From the NCBI GenBank assembly GCA_009926405.1, contig RFOZ01000044.1, positions 1 through 12,751 of the forward strand: 12,751 nucleotides of DNA. The letters are read 5' to 3'. This document shows, one piece after another, positions 1 to 6,592 of this stretch (position 1 is the first letter of the stretch; each line of letters opens with the position of its first letter). The notes under the pieces were generated by a model. The model was given only the letters and a program-made list of their open reading frames with translations, was not told where the DNA came from and did no database searches. This stretch comes from Cytophagia bacterium. Its GTDB lineage: Bacteria > Bacteroidota > Bacteroidia > UBA7662. The translations under genes and the position numbers were made by a program.

Positions 1-229
1 CCTCCTCTGTGCGCGGGTACTTCGCCAGATCCTCGGTCCGGTTGAATTGAAGGGGATTCACAAAAATGCTGCAGACAACCGCCCCCGATTCAGCCCTGGC
101 CCGCTCCACCAATGCCAAATGCCCGGCATGCAAGGCCCCCATGGTGGGTACAAAGCCCAAGGAGCTCCCCTTCGGTTTCAGGTCATCCAAGACCTGCCCC
201 AAGCGGGTAAGGGTTCGTACAATCTGCAT
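1..229 (-). CDS. panC: Pantothenate synthetase (pantoate-beta-alanine ligase), N-terminal part, cut by window edge
   Basis: PanC joins pantoate and beta-alanine with ATP to make pantothenate, the precursor of coenzyme A, in the cytosol. Reading the minus strand from the ATG at 229-227 gives 76 residues with no stop, starting MQIVRTL. Residues about 28-42 read FVPTMGALHAGHLAL, the nucleotide-binding HxGH region (HAGH) of this family. They are followed by CSIFVNPLQFNRTEDLAKYPRT, split here as CSIFVNPLQF and NRTEDLAKYPRT, the family's pantoate-binding stretch and the segment after it. The family is usually about 280 residues, so roughly the last 200 are outside the window. The gene is divergent from the glycogen-synthase-like gene, with 96 bp between starts; this pairing is common in Bacteroidota. 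A weak -7-like TATCTTTA lies only a few bases before the ATG, so its promoter is not settled. Confidence 0.95.
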   Translation of the reverse strand, partial: MQIVRTLTRLGQVLDDLKPKGSSLGFVPTMGALHAGHLALVERARAESGAVVCSIFVNPLQFNRTEDLAKYPRTEE

Positions 230-264
230 GGTTGATAAAGATAGGTTAACTTCTAGACGCCAAA

Positions 265-298
265 TTTTGCAATTTTCGCTTTATTATCTATATTTTTG
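265..298 (+). promoter_or_regulatory. Likely Bacteroidota-type promoter for the GT5-like/DUF4270 genes
   Basis: TATTTTTG at 291-298 matches the phylum's -7 consensus TAnnTTTG exactly. TTTTG at 265-269 fits the -33 TTTG/TTG element, with a 21-base gap. The surroundings are AT-rich, unlike the flanking genes. Transcription would start near 303-306 and give a leader of about 20 bases before the ATG at 326. The call rests on motif match and position only. Confidence 0.55.
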
Positions 299-325
299 CA
301 GTATCATAATTTGTAGAGGACCCCG

Positions 326-1147
326 ATGAGCACCAAACCCCGCATTTTGTTCGTTTCGCATGAAATGAACCCCTACCTTCAGATCAGTGAAATAGCCCAA
401 GCCGCCCTGCAATTACCCAAAACCATGCAGGAAAGGGGCATGGAGATCCGGGTTCTGATGCCTCGCTACGGCAGCATCAACGAACGCAAGCACCGCCTTC
501 ACGAGGTCGTTCGCCTCTCGGGAATCAACATTGTCATTGGCGAAACCGATAATCCGCTAATCATCAAAGTAGCCTCGTTACCGCAGGCGCGCATGCAGGT
601 CTATTTTTTGGACAACGATGATTTTTTTCACCGCAAGCACGGCATTCGCGATGACAAAGGCAAATTCTTTGCCGACAACCACGAGCGCATGATTTTCTTC
701 AACAAAGGCGTTCTGGAAACAATTGTCAAACTGGGTTGGGCCCCGGATATCATCCATTGCAATGGCTGGATGACCTCCCTGATTCCCCTCTATCTCAAAC
801 GATACTACCGCCATTCGGCTGTATTTGGGCAATCCCGCGTTGTTTATTCGGTGCATCCCCCCCAATTCAAAGAAAAATTAGGCAAAGACCTTCAAGCCAA
901 AGCCCGCATTGAAATGGTCTCCGAAGAAGACCTGGCCTGCCTGGCTCCTTTGGATGAAAACAGCCTGCACCAACTGGCGATCCAACATGCCGACGCCGTG
1001 ACCTACGCCGAATCCTTGGGAGATACCTTCCCCCATGCCGACCCGGCCGTGCCCTACACCACCTTCAATAGCCAAAACCTGGCGGATGTCCACCAGGAAC
1101 TTTACCAAACCCTCCTGCAATCCGTGACCGAAACGGTCGGTTCATGA
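326..1147 (+). CDS. Glycogen/starch synthase N-terminal-domain-like protein (GT5 fold, probably not catalytic)
   Basis: The 273 residues match only the N-terminal half of glycogen synthase (GT5 catalytic domain); full GlgA is about 470-480 residues with a second Rossmann domain that binds ADP-glucose. Residues 7-15 (ILFVSHEMN) and 31-49 (PKTM...RVLMPRYG) align with the GlgA start. The KTGG loop that binds ADP-glucose in GlgA is replaced by QISE at 19-22. The DWH segment holding the catalytic histidine is here NGWM (146-149), with Met in place of His. Short proteins like this, annotated as glycogen/starch synthase, are widespread in Bacteroidota in this same position, so it is not a recent truncation. 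It probably does not make glycogen; a binding or regulatory role is an inference. The stop overlaps the next gene's start (ATGA at 1144-1147), suggesting coupled translation. The start at 326 follows the likely promoter and a weak AGAGGA. Confidence 0.9.
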   Translation: MSTKPRILFVSHEMNPYLQISEIAQAALQLPKTMQERGMEIRVLMPRYGSINERKHRLHEVVRLSGINIVIGETDNPLIIKVASLPQARMQVYFLDNDDFFHRKHGIRDDKGKFFADNHERMIFFNKGVLETIVKLGWAPDIIHCNGWMTSLIPLYLKRYYRHSAVFGQSRVVYSVHPPQFKEKLGKDLQAKARIEMVSEEDLACLAPLDENSLHQLAIQHADAVTYAESLGDTFPHADPAVPYTTFNSQNLADVHQELYQTLLQSVTETVGS

Positions 1148-2535
1148 TGAACCGTCCATGTTGGGGCCGGTTAAAGGCCTTGGTACTTGCCTTGTTTGGG
1201 GGTTTAAGCCTCGCATCCTGCAATCAGGAAGGGACCTTGGGCTTGGACCTTCTGCCGGACAAAGACCGCTACCTTACCATCACCGACAGCGTGAGCCTGG
1301 TAGGCGGCACCGTTCTTGAGGATTCCTTGCAAAGCCAATTACCCGGATCCTTTCTCCTTGGAGAGCTCAACAACCCCGCTTTTGGGAGAGCCCGTGCCTC
1401 CTTTGTGTTTCAAGTCCTCCCCAACAGCGAAAACATTCGTTTGGGAGACCCTGATTCCACCCTCACCTTGGACTCCCTGGTTTTTTCGATGAGCCTGGCC
1501 GGTTACCAAGGCGATACAAACACCAGCCTGATGCTACGCGTTCACCGTTTGGCCGGAACCGTTTCCCCCAACCGCACGCATTATTCCCGCGATCCGGTTC
1601 GAACCCTCGGCGAGGCCTTGGGCCAAAAGGTTTATCGCTACCGAAGCAATCAAATCGAGCCCATTCGAGAACCCGTCGGCCAAAATCTGGATTCGGTCAT
1701 TAAATACAGCGGGGTCATACGATTTCGCCTGGATCTAACCCCGGATGGTTTGTCCTTGGCCCAAGGACTGCTGGCCGGAAAGGACAGTGTTGAATACAAG
1801 GATGCGGCTTCTTTTGTTCGGTTTATGAACGGGCTTTGGGTTGAAGCCCAAACCGATCCTAACATGCTTCGGAACGGGAACGGGCTTTTGCTTCAAAGCA
1901 GTCCCGTCGCCACCCGAACCGGCCTTTACCTCTATTACAAGAACGGAAGCCAACGCCGAAGGCTTGATTTGATGTTAAGAACCGTATCGGGAAGTCGGAA
2001 TCGTTTTGAATTTGATTACGCTAACTCCCAGGTCAAACAAGCCTTGGGGCGAAACAGCGCGACTGATACAACCCTGGAATACAGCTATGTACAGTCCGGA
2101 TCCGGCGTTAAAACCCGGCTCCGCGCCGATTCCCTTTACCAAGCCCTACGCCGACAATTGGGGGCTGGTGACAGCACATCGCTTCCGATTTCATCCGGAT
2201 GGGTTGTTCACAAAGCAGTTTTGGAATTTGTCAACGCCGACAGTAGCAGTTTTGGCGGCGTGGCCCCTCCAAGCCAACTCTTTTTGGTGCCCTTGGATAG
2301 CCAAGGTCGCAACATGGCATCCCGTATGCCCGATCTTTTTGAAAGTTATTACGACGGTAACCTGCGCAATGGCCTGTACCGTTTTGGAATTACACGCTAT
2401 GTTCAACAATTGTTGGCCGAAGGTCCCAAAGGCGAAGACCTAGGGGTCATCCCTGTCAATCCGGTGGGTAACCTGGCCATGGTACGACTGCGCGTTCGAC
2501 CACGGTTACGGGTAACCTATACCCGCATTCCTTAA
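1144..2535 (+). CDS. DUF4270 family lipoprotein
   Basis: A 463-residue envelope lipoprotein of unknown function. The N-terminus has basic residues (R4, R9, K11), a hydrophobic stretch at about 12-24 and the lipobox LASC with the lipidated cysteine at residue 26, so it should be exported and anchored to a membrane, probably the outer one. The mature start (LGLDLLPDKD) and the segment LLGELNNPAFGRARASFVFQ are characteristic of DUF4270 proteins. Next comes a region of beta-strand-like pattern (DSLVFSMSLAGYQGDTNTSL), consistent with a beta-sandwich. No enzyme motif is visible. It overlaps the GT5-like gene by 4 bases and precedes glmS by 53 bp. A second methionine (MM) makes the exact start uncertain by one codon. 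In Bacteroidota this family regularly sits between the GT5-like gene and glmS, which suggests, without showing, a role linked to envelope glycans. Confidence 0.9.
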   Translation: MMNRPCWGRLKALVLALFGGLSLASCNQEGTLGLDLLPDKDRYLTITDSVSLVGGTVLEDSLQSQLPGSFLLGELNNPAFGRARASFVFQVLPNSENIRLGDPDSTLTLDSLVFSMSLAGYQGDTNTSLMLRVHRLAGTVSPNRTHYSRDPVRTLGEALGQKVYRYRSNQIEPIREPVGQNLDSVIKYSGVIRFRLDLTPDGLSLAQGLLAGKDSVEYKDAASFVRFMNGLWVEAQTDPNMLRNGNGLLLQSSPVATRTGLYLYYKNGSQRRRLDLMLRTVSGSRNRFEFDYANSQVKQALGRNSATDTTLEYSYVQSGSGVKTRLRADSLYQALRRQLGAGDSTSLPISSGWVVHKAVLEFVNADSSSFGGVAPPSQLFLVPLDSQGRNMASRMPDLFESYYDGNLRNGLYRFGITRYVQQLLAEGPKGEDLGVIPVNPVGNLAMVRLRVRPRLRVTYTRIP

Positions 2536-2537
2536 CC

Positions 2538-2545
2538 TATCTTTG
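2538..2545 (+). promoter_or_regulatory. Possible -7 promoter element for glmS
   Basis: TATCTTTG matches TAnnTTTG exactly and begins 3 bases after the DUF4270 stop, which would give glmS its own start about 35 bases before its ATG. No clear TTTG -33 element is seen 19-22 bases upstream, inside the DUF4270 end, so this half-site could be chance. Confidence 0.35.
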
Positions 2546-2570
2546 GCTAACCAAGGACTGAACCCCTTGG
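2543..2570 (+). other. Short overlapping inverted repeats in the glmS leader
   Basis: CCAAGG (2551-2556) can pair with CCTTGG (2565-2570) across 8 bases. CCAA (2551-2554) can instead pair with TTGG (2543-2546), so the two hairpins exclude each other. Both are weak stems. There is no room or sequence for the glmS ribozyme known from Firmicutes. A regulatory role is speculative. Confidence 0.25.
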
Positions 2571-2588
2571 CTCCCAAACCCTTCTCTT

Positions 2589-4430
2589 ATGTGTGGAATT
2601 GTTGCCTATATGGGCGATCGCCAAGCGGCCCCCCTTCTCATCAAAGGACTCAAAAGACTGGAATACCGCGGCTATGACAGCGCCGGGATTGCCATCATGA
2701 ACGATCAACAACAAATAACCGCTTACAAAAAAGCTGGCAAAGTTGCCGATCTCGAAAACAATATTGGCGAACAGGATACCCAAGGCCACCTGGGCATTGG
2801 GCATACCCGCTGGGCTACCCACGGAGAACCCAACGACCGCAATGCCCACCCCCACTTTGGACACAACGGTTTGCTCGCCTTGGTACACAACGGGATTATC
2901 GAAAACTACCAAACCATCAAGACCCAATTGCAGAACAAGGGTCATCATTTTCTTTCGGAAACCGACACCGAGGTCTTGACGCATTTGATCGAGTACATTT
3001 ATACCGAACAACAGGTCAGCTTCGAAGAGGCCGTCCGTCTTGCACTTAACGAAGTTCACGGAGCGTATGCCATCGTGGTCCTTTCCAAGAAAGACAAGGA
3101 TACCTTGGTCGCTGCTCGCAAAGGATCGCCTTTGGTGGTCGGTGTTGGGAACAATGAATTTTTTCTTGCATCGGATGCCTCTCCCATTATTGAGCATACC
3201 AAAAGCGTGGTCTACCTCAACGACGGAGAAATGGCCTGTATCCGTGATCGCAAGCTCAGCATTCAAACCATCCAGAACGAAAAGAAAGATGTTAAAATCC
3301 ATCAATTGGAGATGGAACTCGAAGCCATCGAAAAGGGAGGCTTTGAACATTTTATGCTCAAAGAAATTTGGGAACAACCCCGGTCCATTGCCGATTCAAT
3401 GCGAGGCAGAGTCCGCAGCGATATTGGTAAAATCCAAATGGGAGGCCTGCAAGAATACCAATTCAAATTGGTGAATGCCCGACGAATTCTTATTATAGGA
3501 TGCGGGACCTCGTGGCATGCGGGTTTGATCGGGGAATACCTCTTCGAAGAATTTGCCCGTACCCCTGTGGAGGTGGAATACGCCTCCGAATTCCGGTACA
3601 GAGACCCGGTCATTTATCCGGAAGATGTGGTGATTGCCATTTCTCAATCCGGAGAAACAGCCGATACCCTGGCAGCCATCGAAATGGCCAAGGAAAAAGG
3701 GGCCACCATCCTGGGGGTTTGCAATGTGATTGGTTCCTCCATCGCTCGCGCTACCCATGCGGGGGCCTATACCCACGCCGGTCCCGAGATCGGGGTCGCG
3801 TCTACCAAGGCCTTTACCGCCCAGGTAACTGTGTTGGCTCAAATGGCTCTTTGGACTGGCTACCGCAAAGGCGCTATTTCCAGAACCCAATTGCAAAACA
3901 AATTGGTTGAACTCGAAAGCATCCCCCCTTTGGTGGAGAAAATCTTACAGACCGAGGCCCATATTCGGGATATAGCCGCCAAATTCTGCGATGCCCGAAA
4001 CTTCTTGTATTTGGGCAGGGGTTATCAATTCCCCGTCGCTCTGGAAGGGGCACTCAAACTCAAAGAAATTTCGTACATCCATGCCGAAGGCTACCCGGCC
4101 GCCGAAATGAAACACGGGCCCATAGCCTTGATTGATGAAGAAATGCCCGTGGTCTTTATTGCCACCCAAAACGCTCAATACGAGAAGGTTATTTCCAACA
4201 TGCAGGAAGTCAAATCACGCAAAGGCGTCATCATTGCCTTGGTCACCGAGGGCGATGTGCAGGCAGCTGAGGTTGCGAATTATGTTATCGAAGTGCCGCC
4301 CGTGGACGAGGCTTTTGCCCCCTTGCTGACCAGCATTCCCTTGCAATTATTGGCCTACCACATCGCTATCCTTCGGGGTTGCAATGTGGACCAGCCCCGC
4401 AATCTGGCGAAGTCTGTGACGGTGGAGTGA
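2589..4430 (+). CDS. glmS: Glutamine-fructose-6-phosphate aminotransferase (isomerizing)
   Basis: GlmS makes glucosamine-6-phosphate from fructose-6-phosphate and glutamine, the first committed step to UDP-GlcNAc for peptidoglycan and lipopolysaccharide. At 613 residues it is full length. The N-terminal class II glutaminase domain begins MCGIVAY, with Cys2 as nucleophile after Met removal, which fixes the start. It continues with YRGYDSAGIAI, HTRWATHGEPNDRNAHPH and VHNGIIENY. Two sugar-phosphate-binding SIS domains follow: IIGCGTSWHAG and ISQSGETADTL in the first, then LGRGYQFPVALEGALKLKE and AEGYPAAEMKHGPIA in the second, carrying the catalytic Glu and His of the isomerase site. The C-terminus NLAKSVTVE with Lys608 is the family's standard ending. 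It is the third gene of the plus-strand block and converges on a small membrane-protein gene 16 bp downstream, with no terminator hairpin between them. Confidence 0.98.
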   Translation: MCGIVAYMGDRQAAPLLIKGLKRLEYRGYDSAGIAIMNDQQQITAYKKAGKVADLENNIGEQDTQGHLGIGHTRWATHGEPNDRNAHPHFGHNGLLALVHNGIIENYQTIKTQLQNKGHHFLSETDTEVLTHLIEYIYTEQQVSFEEAVRLALNEVHGAYAIVVLSKKDKDTLVAARKGSPLVVGVGNNEFFLASDASPIIEHTKSVVYLNDGEMACIRDRKLSIQTIQNEKKDVKIHQLEMELEAIEKGGFEHFMLKEIWEQPRSIADSMRGRVRSDIGKIQMGGLQEYQFKLVNARRILIIGCGTSWHAGLIGEYLFEEFARTPVEVEYASEFRYRDPVIYPEDVVIAISQSGETADTLAAIEMAKEKGATILGVCNVIGSSIARATHAGAYTHAGPEIGVASTKAFTAQVTVLAQMALWTGYRKGAISRTQLQNKLVELESIPPLVEKILQTEAHIRDIAAKFCDARNFLYLGRGYQFPVALEGALKLKEISYIHAEGYPAAEMKHGPIALIDEEMPVVFIATQNAQYEKVISNMQEVKSRKGVIIALVTEGDVQAAEVANYVIEVPPVDEAFAPLLTSIPLQLLAYHIAILRGCNVDQPRNLAKSVTVE

Positions 4431-4446
4431 TCCCATAGAGAAATGG

Positions 4447-4734
4447 TTAAGTACCGGCGAAGGGTGATCCAAAAATCCCTACGGCCAATTCAAGCCAAAG
4501 CAAAGCAAAAATCGCCAAGATGAGGGCGATGATCCACCAACGCATCTTGTGTTGGTGCCAACGACGTAACGTCCATTCGATGCTTAAGCCGAGTCCGGCT
4601 AACAACAAACCAGCGACCAAATAATCAAAACCAGTCCATTGGACTTCGGTGGGGTTCAAACGACCAGCAATCCAAACCACGAAGAGGACCAGCGAAACCA
4701 GGCCTAAAATAATTTTTTGTCGAATACGAGGCAT
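4447..4734 (-). CDS. Small three-helix membrane protein of unknown function
   Basis: The 95 residues hold three likely membrane helices at about 8-24, 37-52 and 66-86. A short basic loop lies between the last two (RRWHQHKMR, 58-65). The positive N-terminus (MPRIRQK) and this loop suggest both lie on the cytoplasmic side. The end ELAVGIFGSPFAG is a striking, probably conserved tail; I recall similar endings in uncharacterised bacterial proteins but cannot name a family. It starts 36 bp after the fhs stop on the same strand, so it may be the last gene of that transcript. A link to one-carbon metabolism is not implied by its sequence. The hydrophobic pattern and clean packing against glmS (16 bp) make it a real gene. 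Confidence 0.75.
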   Translation of the reverse strand: MPRIRQKIILGLVSLVLFVVWIAGRLNPTEVQWTGFDYLVAGLLLAGLGLSIEWTLRRWHQHKMRWWIIALILAIFALLWLELAVGIFGSPFAGT

Positions 4735-4770
4735 GCTAAATTTTAATGAGGTGTAAGTTACAGGATAACC

Positions 4771-6441
4771 TCAAAACAACCCGGTGATTTGACCGTGCTC
4801 ATCCATGCGGATTTGGTTGGCGGCTGGGACTTGGGGAAGACCGGGCATGCGCATCATTTCACCGGCAATGGGTACGACAAAGCCTGCACCAGCACTGATT
4901 TGAACATCCTGAATCCGGAAGGTATAATCGGTAGGGGCGCCGAGGAGCTCCGGGTTGTCCGATAGGGATTTTTGGGTTTTGGCCATGCATACCAAAAGGT
5001 TACGACCCAGAGACGCTTCGAAATAGGCCAGTTGATCGGCGGCCTTGGGGCTAAGCAGAACCTCCGAGGCGCCATAGAAGCGGGTGGCCAAGGTGTTGAT
5101 TTTTTGGAGAAGGGGAGCATCCGCCTCGTAGAGGAAGCGGGCCGGGGGTGGTGGGCCCTGGAGGCGGTGCATAACGGCATGGGCCAGGGCTTCGGCTCCT
5201 TGGCCTCCCAGGGCCCAGGCGTCGCAGACGACGGCGTCCACGCCCCACCCCCGGCAATGCTCTTGAACCAACCGAATTTCTTCGTCCGTATCGGTGCCAA
5301 AACGGTTGATTGCTACCACAGGCACCAAGCCAAAAAGCGCAGCGTTGGAGATATGTTTTTGTAAATTGGACAGACCCTTGAGGAGGGCCTCCGCATTGGG
5401 TTCTGCCAACTGCTTGAGGGATTGACCACCGTGGTAGCGAATGGCGCGCAATGTTGCGACCAAGACCAAGGCATCCGGGAACAAACCACCGGTACGGCAT
5501 TTGATATCAATAAATTTTTCGCCGCCTAAATCAAAACCAAACCCGGCCTCGGTTACCGTAACATCGCTGTGATTGAGGGCCGCATAGGTCGCTAACAATG
5601 AATTGGTGCCCTGGGCAATGTTTGCAAAAGGACCCCCGTGCATCAACACCGGGTTGCCCTCCAGGCTTTGGACCAGGTTGGGCTTGAGGGCATCGCGCAG
5701 CAAAGCCGCCAAGGCCCCCGTTCCCCCCAAATCACCGGCCAATACCGGGCCATCAGCGCCGCGTCCCAACAAGATTCGATCCAGGCGGGCCTGCAAATCT
5801 GCCGCATCCTTGGAAAGGCAGAGAATGGCCATGAACTCCGAAGCAGCGGTGATATCAAAACCGCTTTCGCGGGGTACCCCGTTGGCCTTGCCCCCCAAGC
5901 CCAGCGTCACCTGCCTCAAGGAGCGGTCGTTGAGGTCCATGACACGGCGAAACAGAACCGAACGAGCATCCAGGCGACCGGGGGCCGTTCCAAAATGCAG
6001 CGCATTGTCCAACAAAGCGGCCAACAAATTGTGGGCCCGCTCCACCGCGTAGATATCGCCCGTGAAATGAAGGTTAATATCCTCCATCGGAGCTGCTTGG
6101 GCCCGTCCTCCCCCGGTCGCTCCCCCTTTGATCCCAAAAACCGGTCCCAAAGAGGGTTCCCGTAGGGCTGCCGCGGCCCGAACACCTATCCGATTCAAGC
6201 CATCCAGTAAACCCAAGGTGCAAGTGGTTTTGCCTTCCCCTGCAGGAGTTGGGCTGATGGCCGAAACCAGGACCAAACGCCCGCGCTTGCCATGGTTCTC
6301 CGCCTTGGCGTATTCCAAGGGAATTTTGGCTTTGAACTTTCCGTAATGCTCCAGGGCCTCCGATGGAATCCCCAGACGTTCAGCGATCCGATCTACATGA
6401 AGCAGGGTCGTCTGTCGGGCAATTTCTTGGTCTGTTAACAT
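4771..6441 (-). CDS. fhs: Formate-tetrahydrofolate ligase
   Basis: This cytosolic enzyme uses ATP to join formate to tetrahydrofolate, giving 10-formyl-THF for purine and initiator-tRNA formylation. From the chosen ATG at 6441 the protein is 556 residues, the usual length, and begins MLTDQEIARQ like other family members. An in-frame ATG at 6468 would add nine residues (MFRSLFNQL) with no family support. The ATP-binding loop TPAGEGKTT is at 65-73. The two family signatures are present: GIKGGATGGGRAQ near residue 104 (usual form GIKGGAAGGGYAQ, so A to T and Y to R here) and VATLRAIRYHGG in the middle. The end GFVVPIAGEMMRMPGLP is also typical. No folD or other folate gene is nearby. The promoter probably lies in the 151 bp before pit. 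Confidence 0.96.
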   Translation of the reverse strand: MLTDQEIARQTTLLHVDRIAERLGIPSEALEHYGKFKAKIPLEYAKAENHGKRGRLVLVSAISPTPAGEGKTTCTLGLLDGLNRIGVRAAAALREPSLGPVFGIKGGATGGGRAQAAPMEDINLHFTGDIYAVERAHNLLAALLDNALHFGTAPGRLDARSVLFRRVMDLNDRSLRQVTLGLGGKANGVPRESGFDITAASEFMAILCLSKDAADLQARLDRILLGRGADGPVLAGDLGGTGALAALLRDALKPNLVQSLEGNPVLMHGGPFANIAQGTNSLLATYAALNHSDVTVTEAGFGFDLGGEKFIDIKCRTGGLFPDALVLVATLRAIRYHGGQSLKQLAEPNAEALLKGLSNLQKHISNAALFGLVPVVAINRFGTDTDEEIRLVQEHCRGWGVDAVVCDAWALGGQGAEALAHAVMHRLQGPPPPARFLYEADAPLLQKINTLATRFYGASEVLLSPKAADQLAYFEASLGRNLLVCMAKTQKSLSDNPELLGAPTDYTFRIQDVQISAGAGFVVPIAGEMMRMPGLPQVPAANQIRMDEHGQITGLF

Positions 6442-6464
6442 AAGTTGATTGAACAATGAACGAA

Positions 6465-6499
6465 ACAAGATAGCAAGAGCTTGCCACCCTCAGCGCAAA
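6465..6499 (-). promoter_or_regulatory. Weak promoter-like site and inverted repeat upstream of fhs
   Basis: On the minus strand TTTG (6499-6496) and TATCTTGT (6472-6465) resemble the -33 and -7 elements, spaced 23 bases, but the -7 half has two mismatches to TAnnTTTG. Between them lies the inverted repeat GCAAG-AG-CTTGC (6473-6484), an operator-like spot about 32 bases before the fhs ATG. Confidence 0.25.
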
Positions 6500-6571
6500 G
6501 AGCAGCCGGGTGATCGAAGAAACATCTACGCTGGGCGCCTCCGGGTGCTAGGAGGAAAATCAGCGCAGAGC
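6491..6571 (-). repeat. Hairpin and short direct repeats between pit and fhs
   Basis: In plus-strand terms CGCTG (6529-6533) pairs with CAGCG (6561-6565), and inside it CCTCC (6538-6542) pairs with GGAGG (6551-6555) around an 8-base loop. The 3' arm is part of a near-repeat: CAGCGCAAAGAGC (6491-6503) and CAGCGCAGAGC (6561-6571). CCGGGTG also occurs twice (6506-6512 and 6541-6547). The 5' arm could therefore pair with either CAGCG copy. On the minus strand the hairpin lies just after the pit stop. It has no following T-run, so it is not a classical terminator; it may be a transcript 3' end, an fhs leader structure or decayed repeat DNA. Confidence 0.4.
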
Positions 6572-6592
6572 CTGGACCGAAGGTAGCCGGAA

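Noticed and set aside
47..329. Plus-strand open frames at the left edge (62 and 87 codons)
   Set aside because: They are antisense to panC, whose minus-strand translation carries clear family motifs.
326..1147. Truncated glgA pseudogene
   Set aside because: No frameshift or remnant of the C-terminal domain follows: the stop is directly coupled to DUF4270, and single-domain relatives in this context are widespread in Bacteroidota.
2006..2443. 145-codon frame within the DUF4270 gene
   Set aside because: Same strand but a different frame inside a convincing lipoprotein gene; no motif or start signal.
2536..2588. glmS ribozyme
   Set aside because: The 53-bp gap is too short and lacks the ribozyme core; that element is known from Firmicutes and relatives.
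2547..3377. 276-codon open frame antisense to glmS
   Set aside because: It lies wholly opposite the glutaminase domain of glmS, has no recognisable domain and low-complexity hydrophobic/Gly content typical of the antisense of a conserved gene.
5603..6165. 149- and 175-codon plus-strand frames inside fhs
   Set aside because: Shadows of fhs; Arg/Pro/Gln-rich composition with no motif.
6529..6565. Classical intrinsic terminator for pit
   Set aside because: The stem is interrupted and no T-run follows on the minus strand, so only a generic hairpin is reported.
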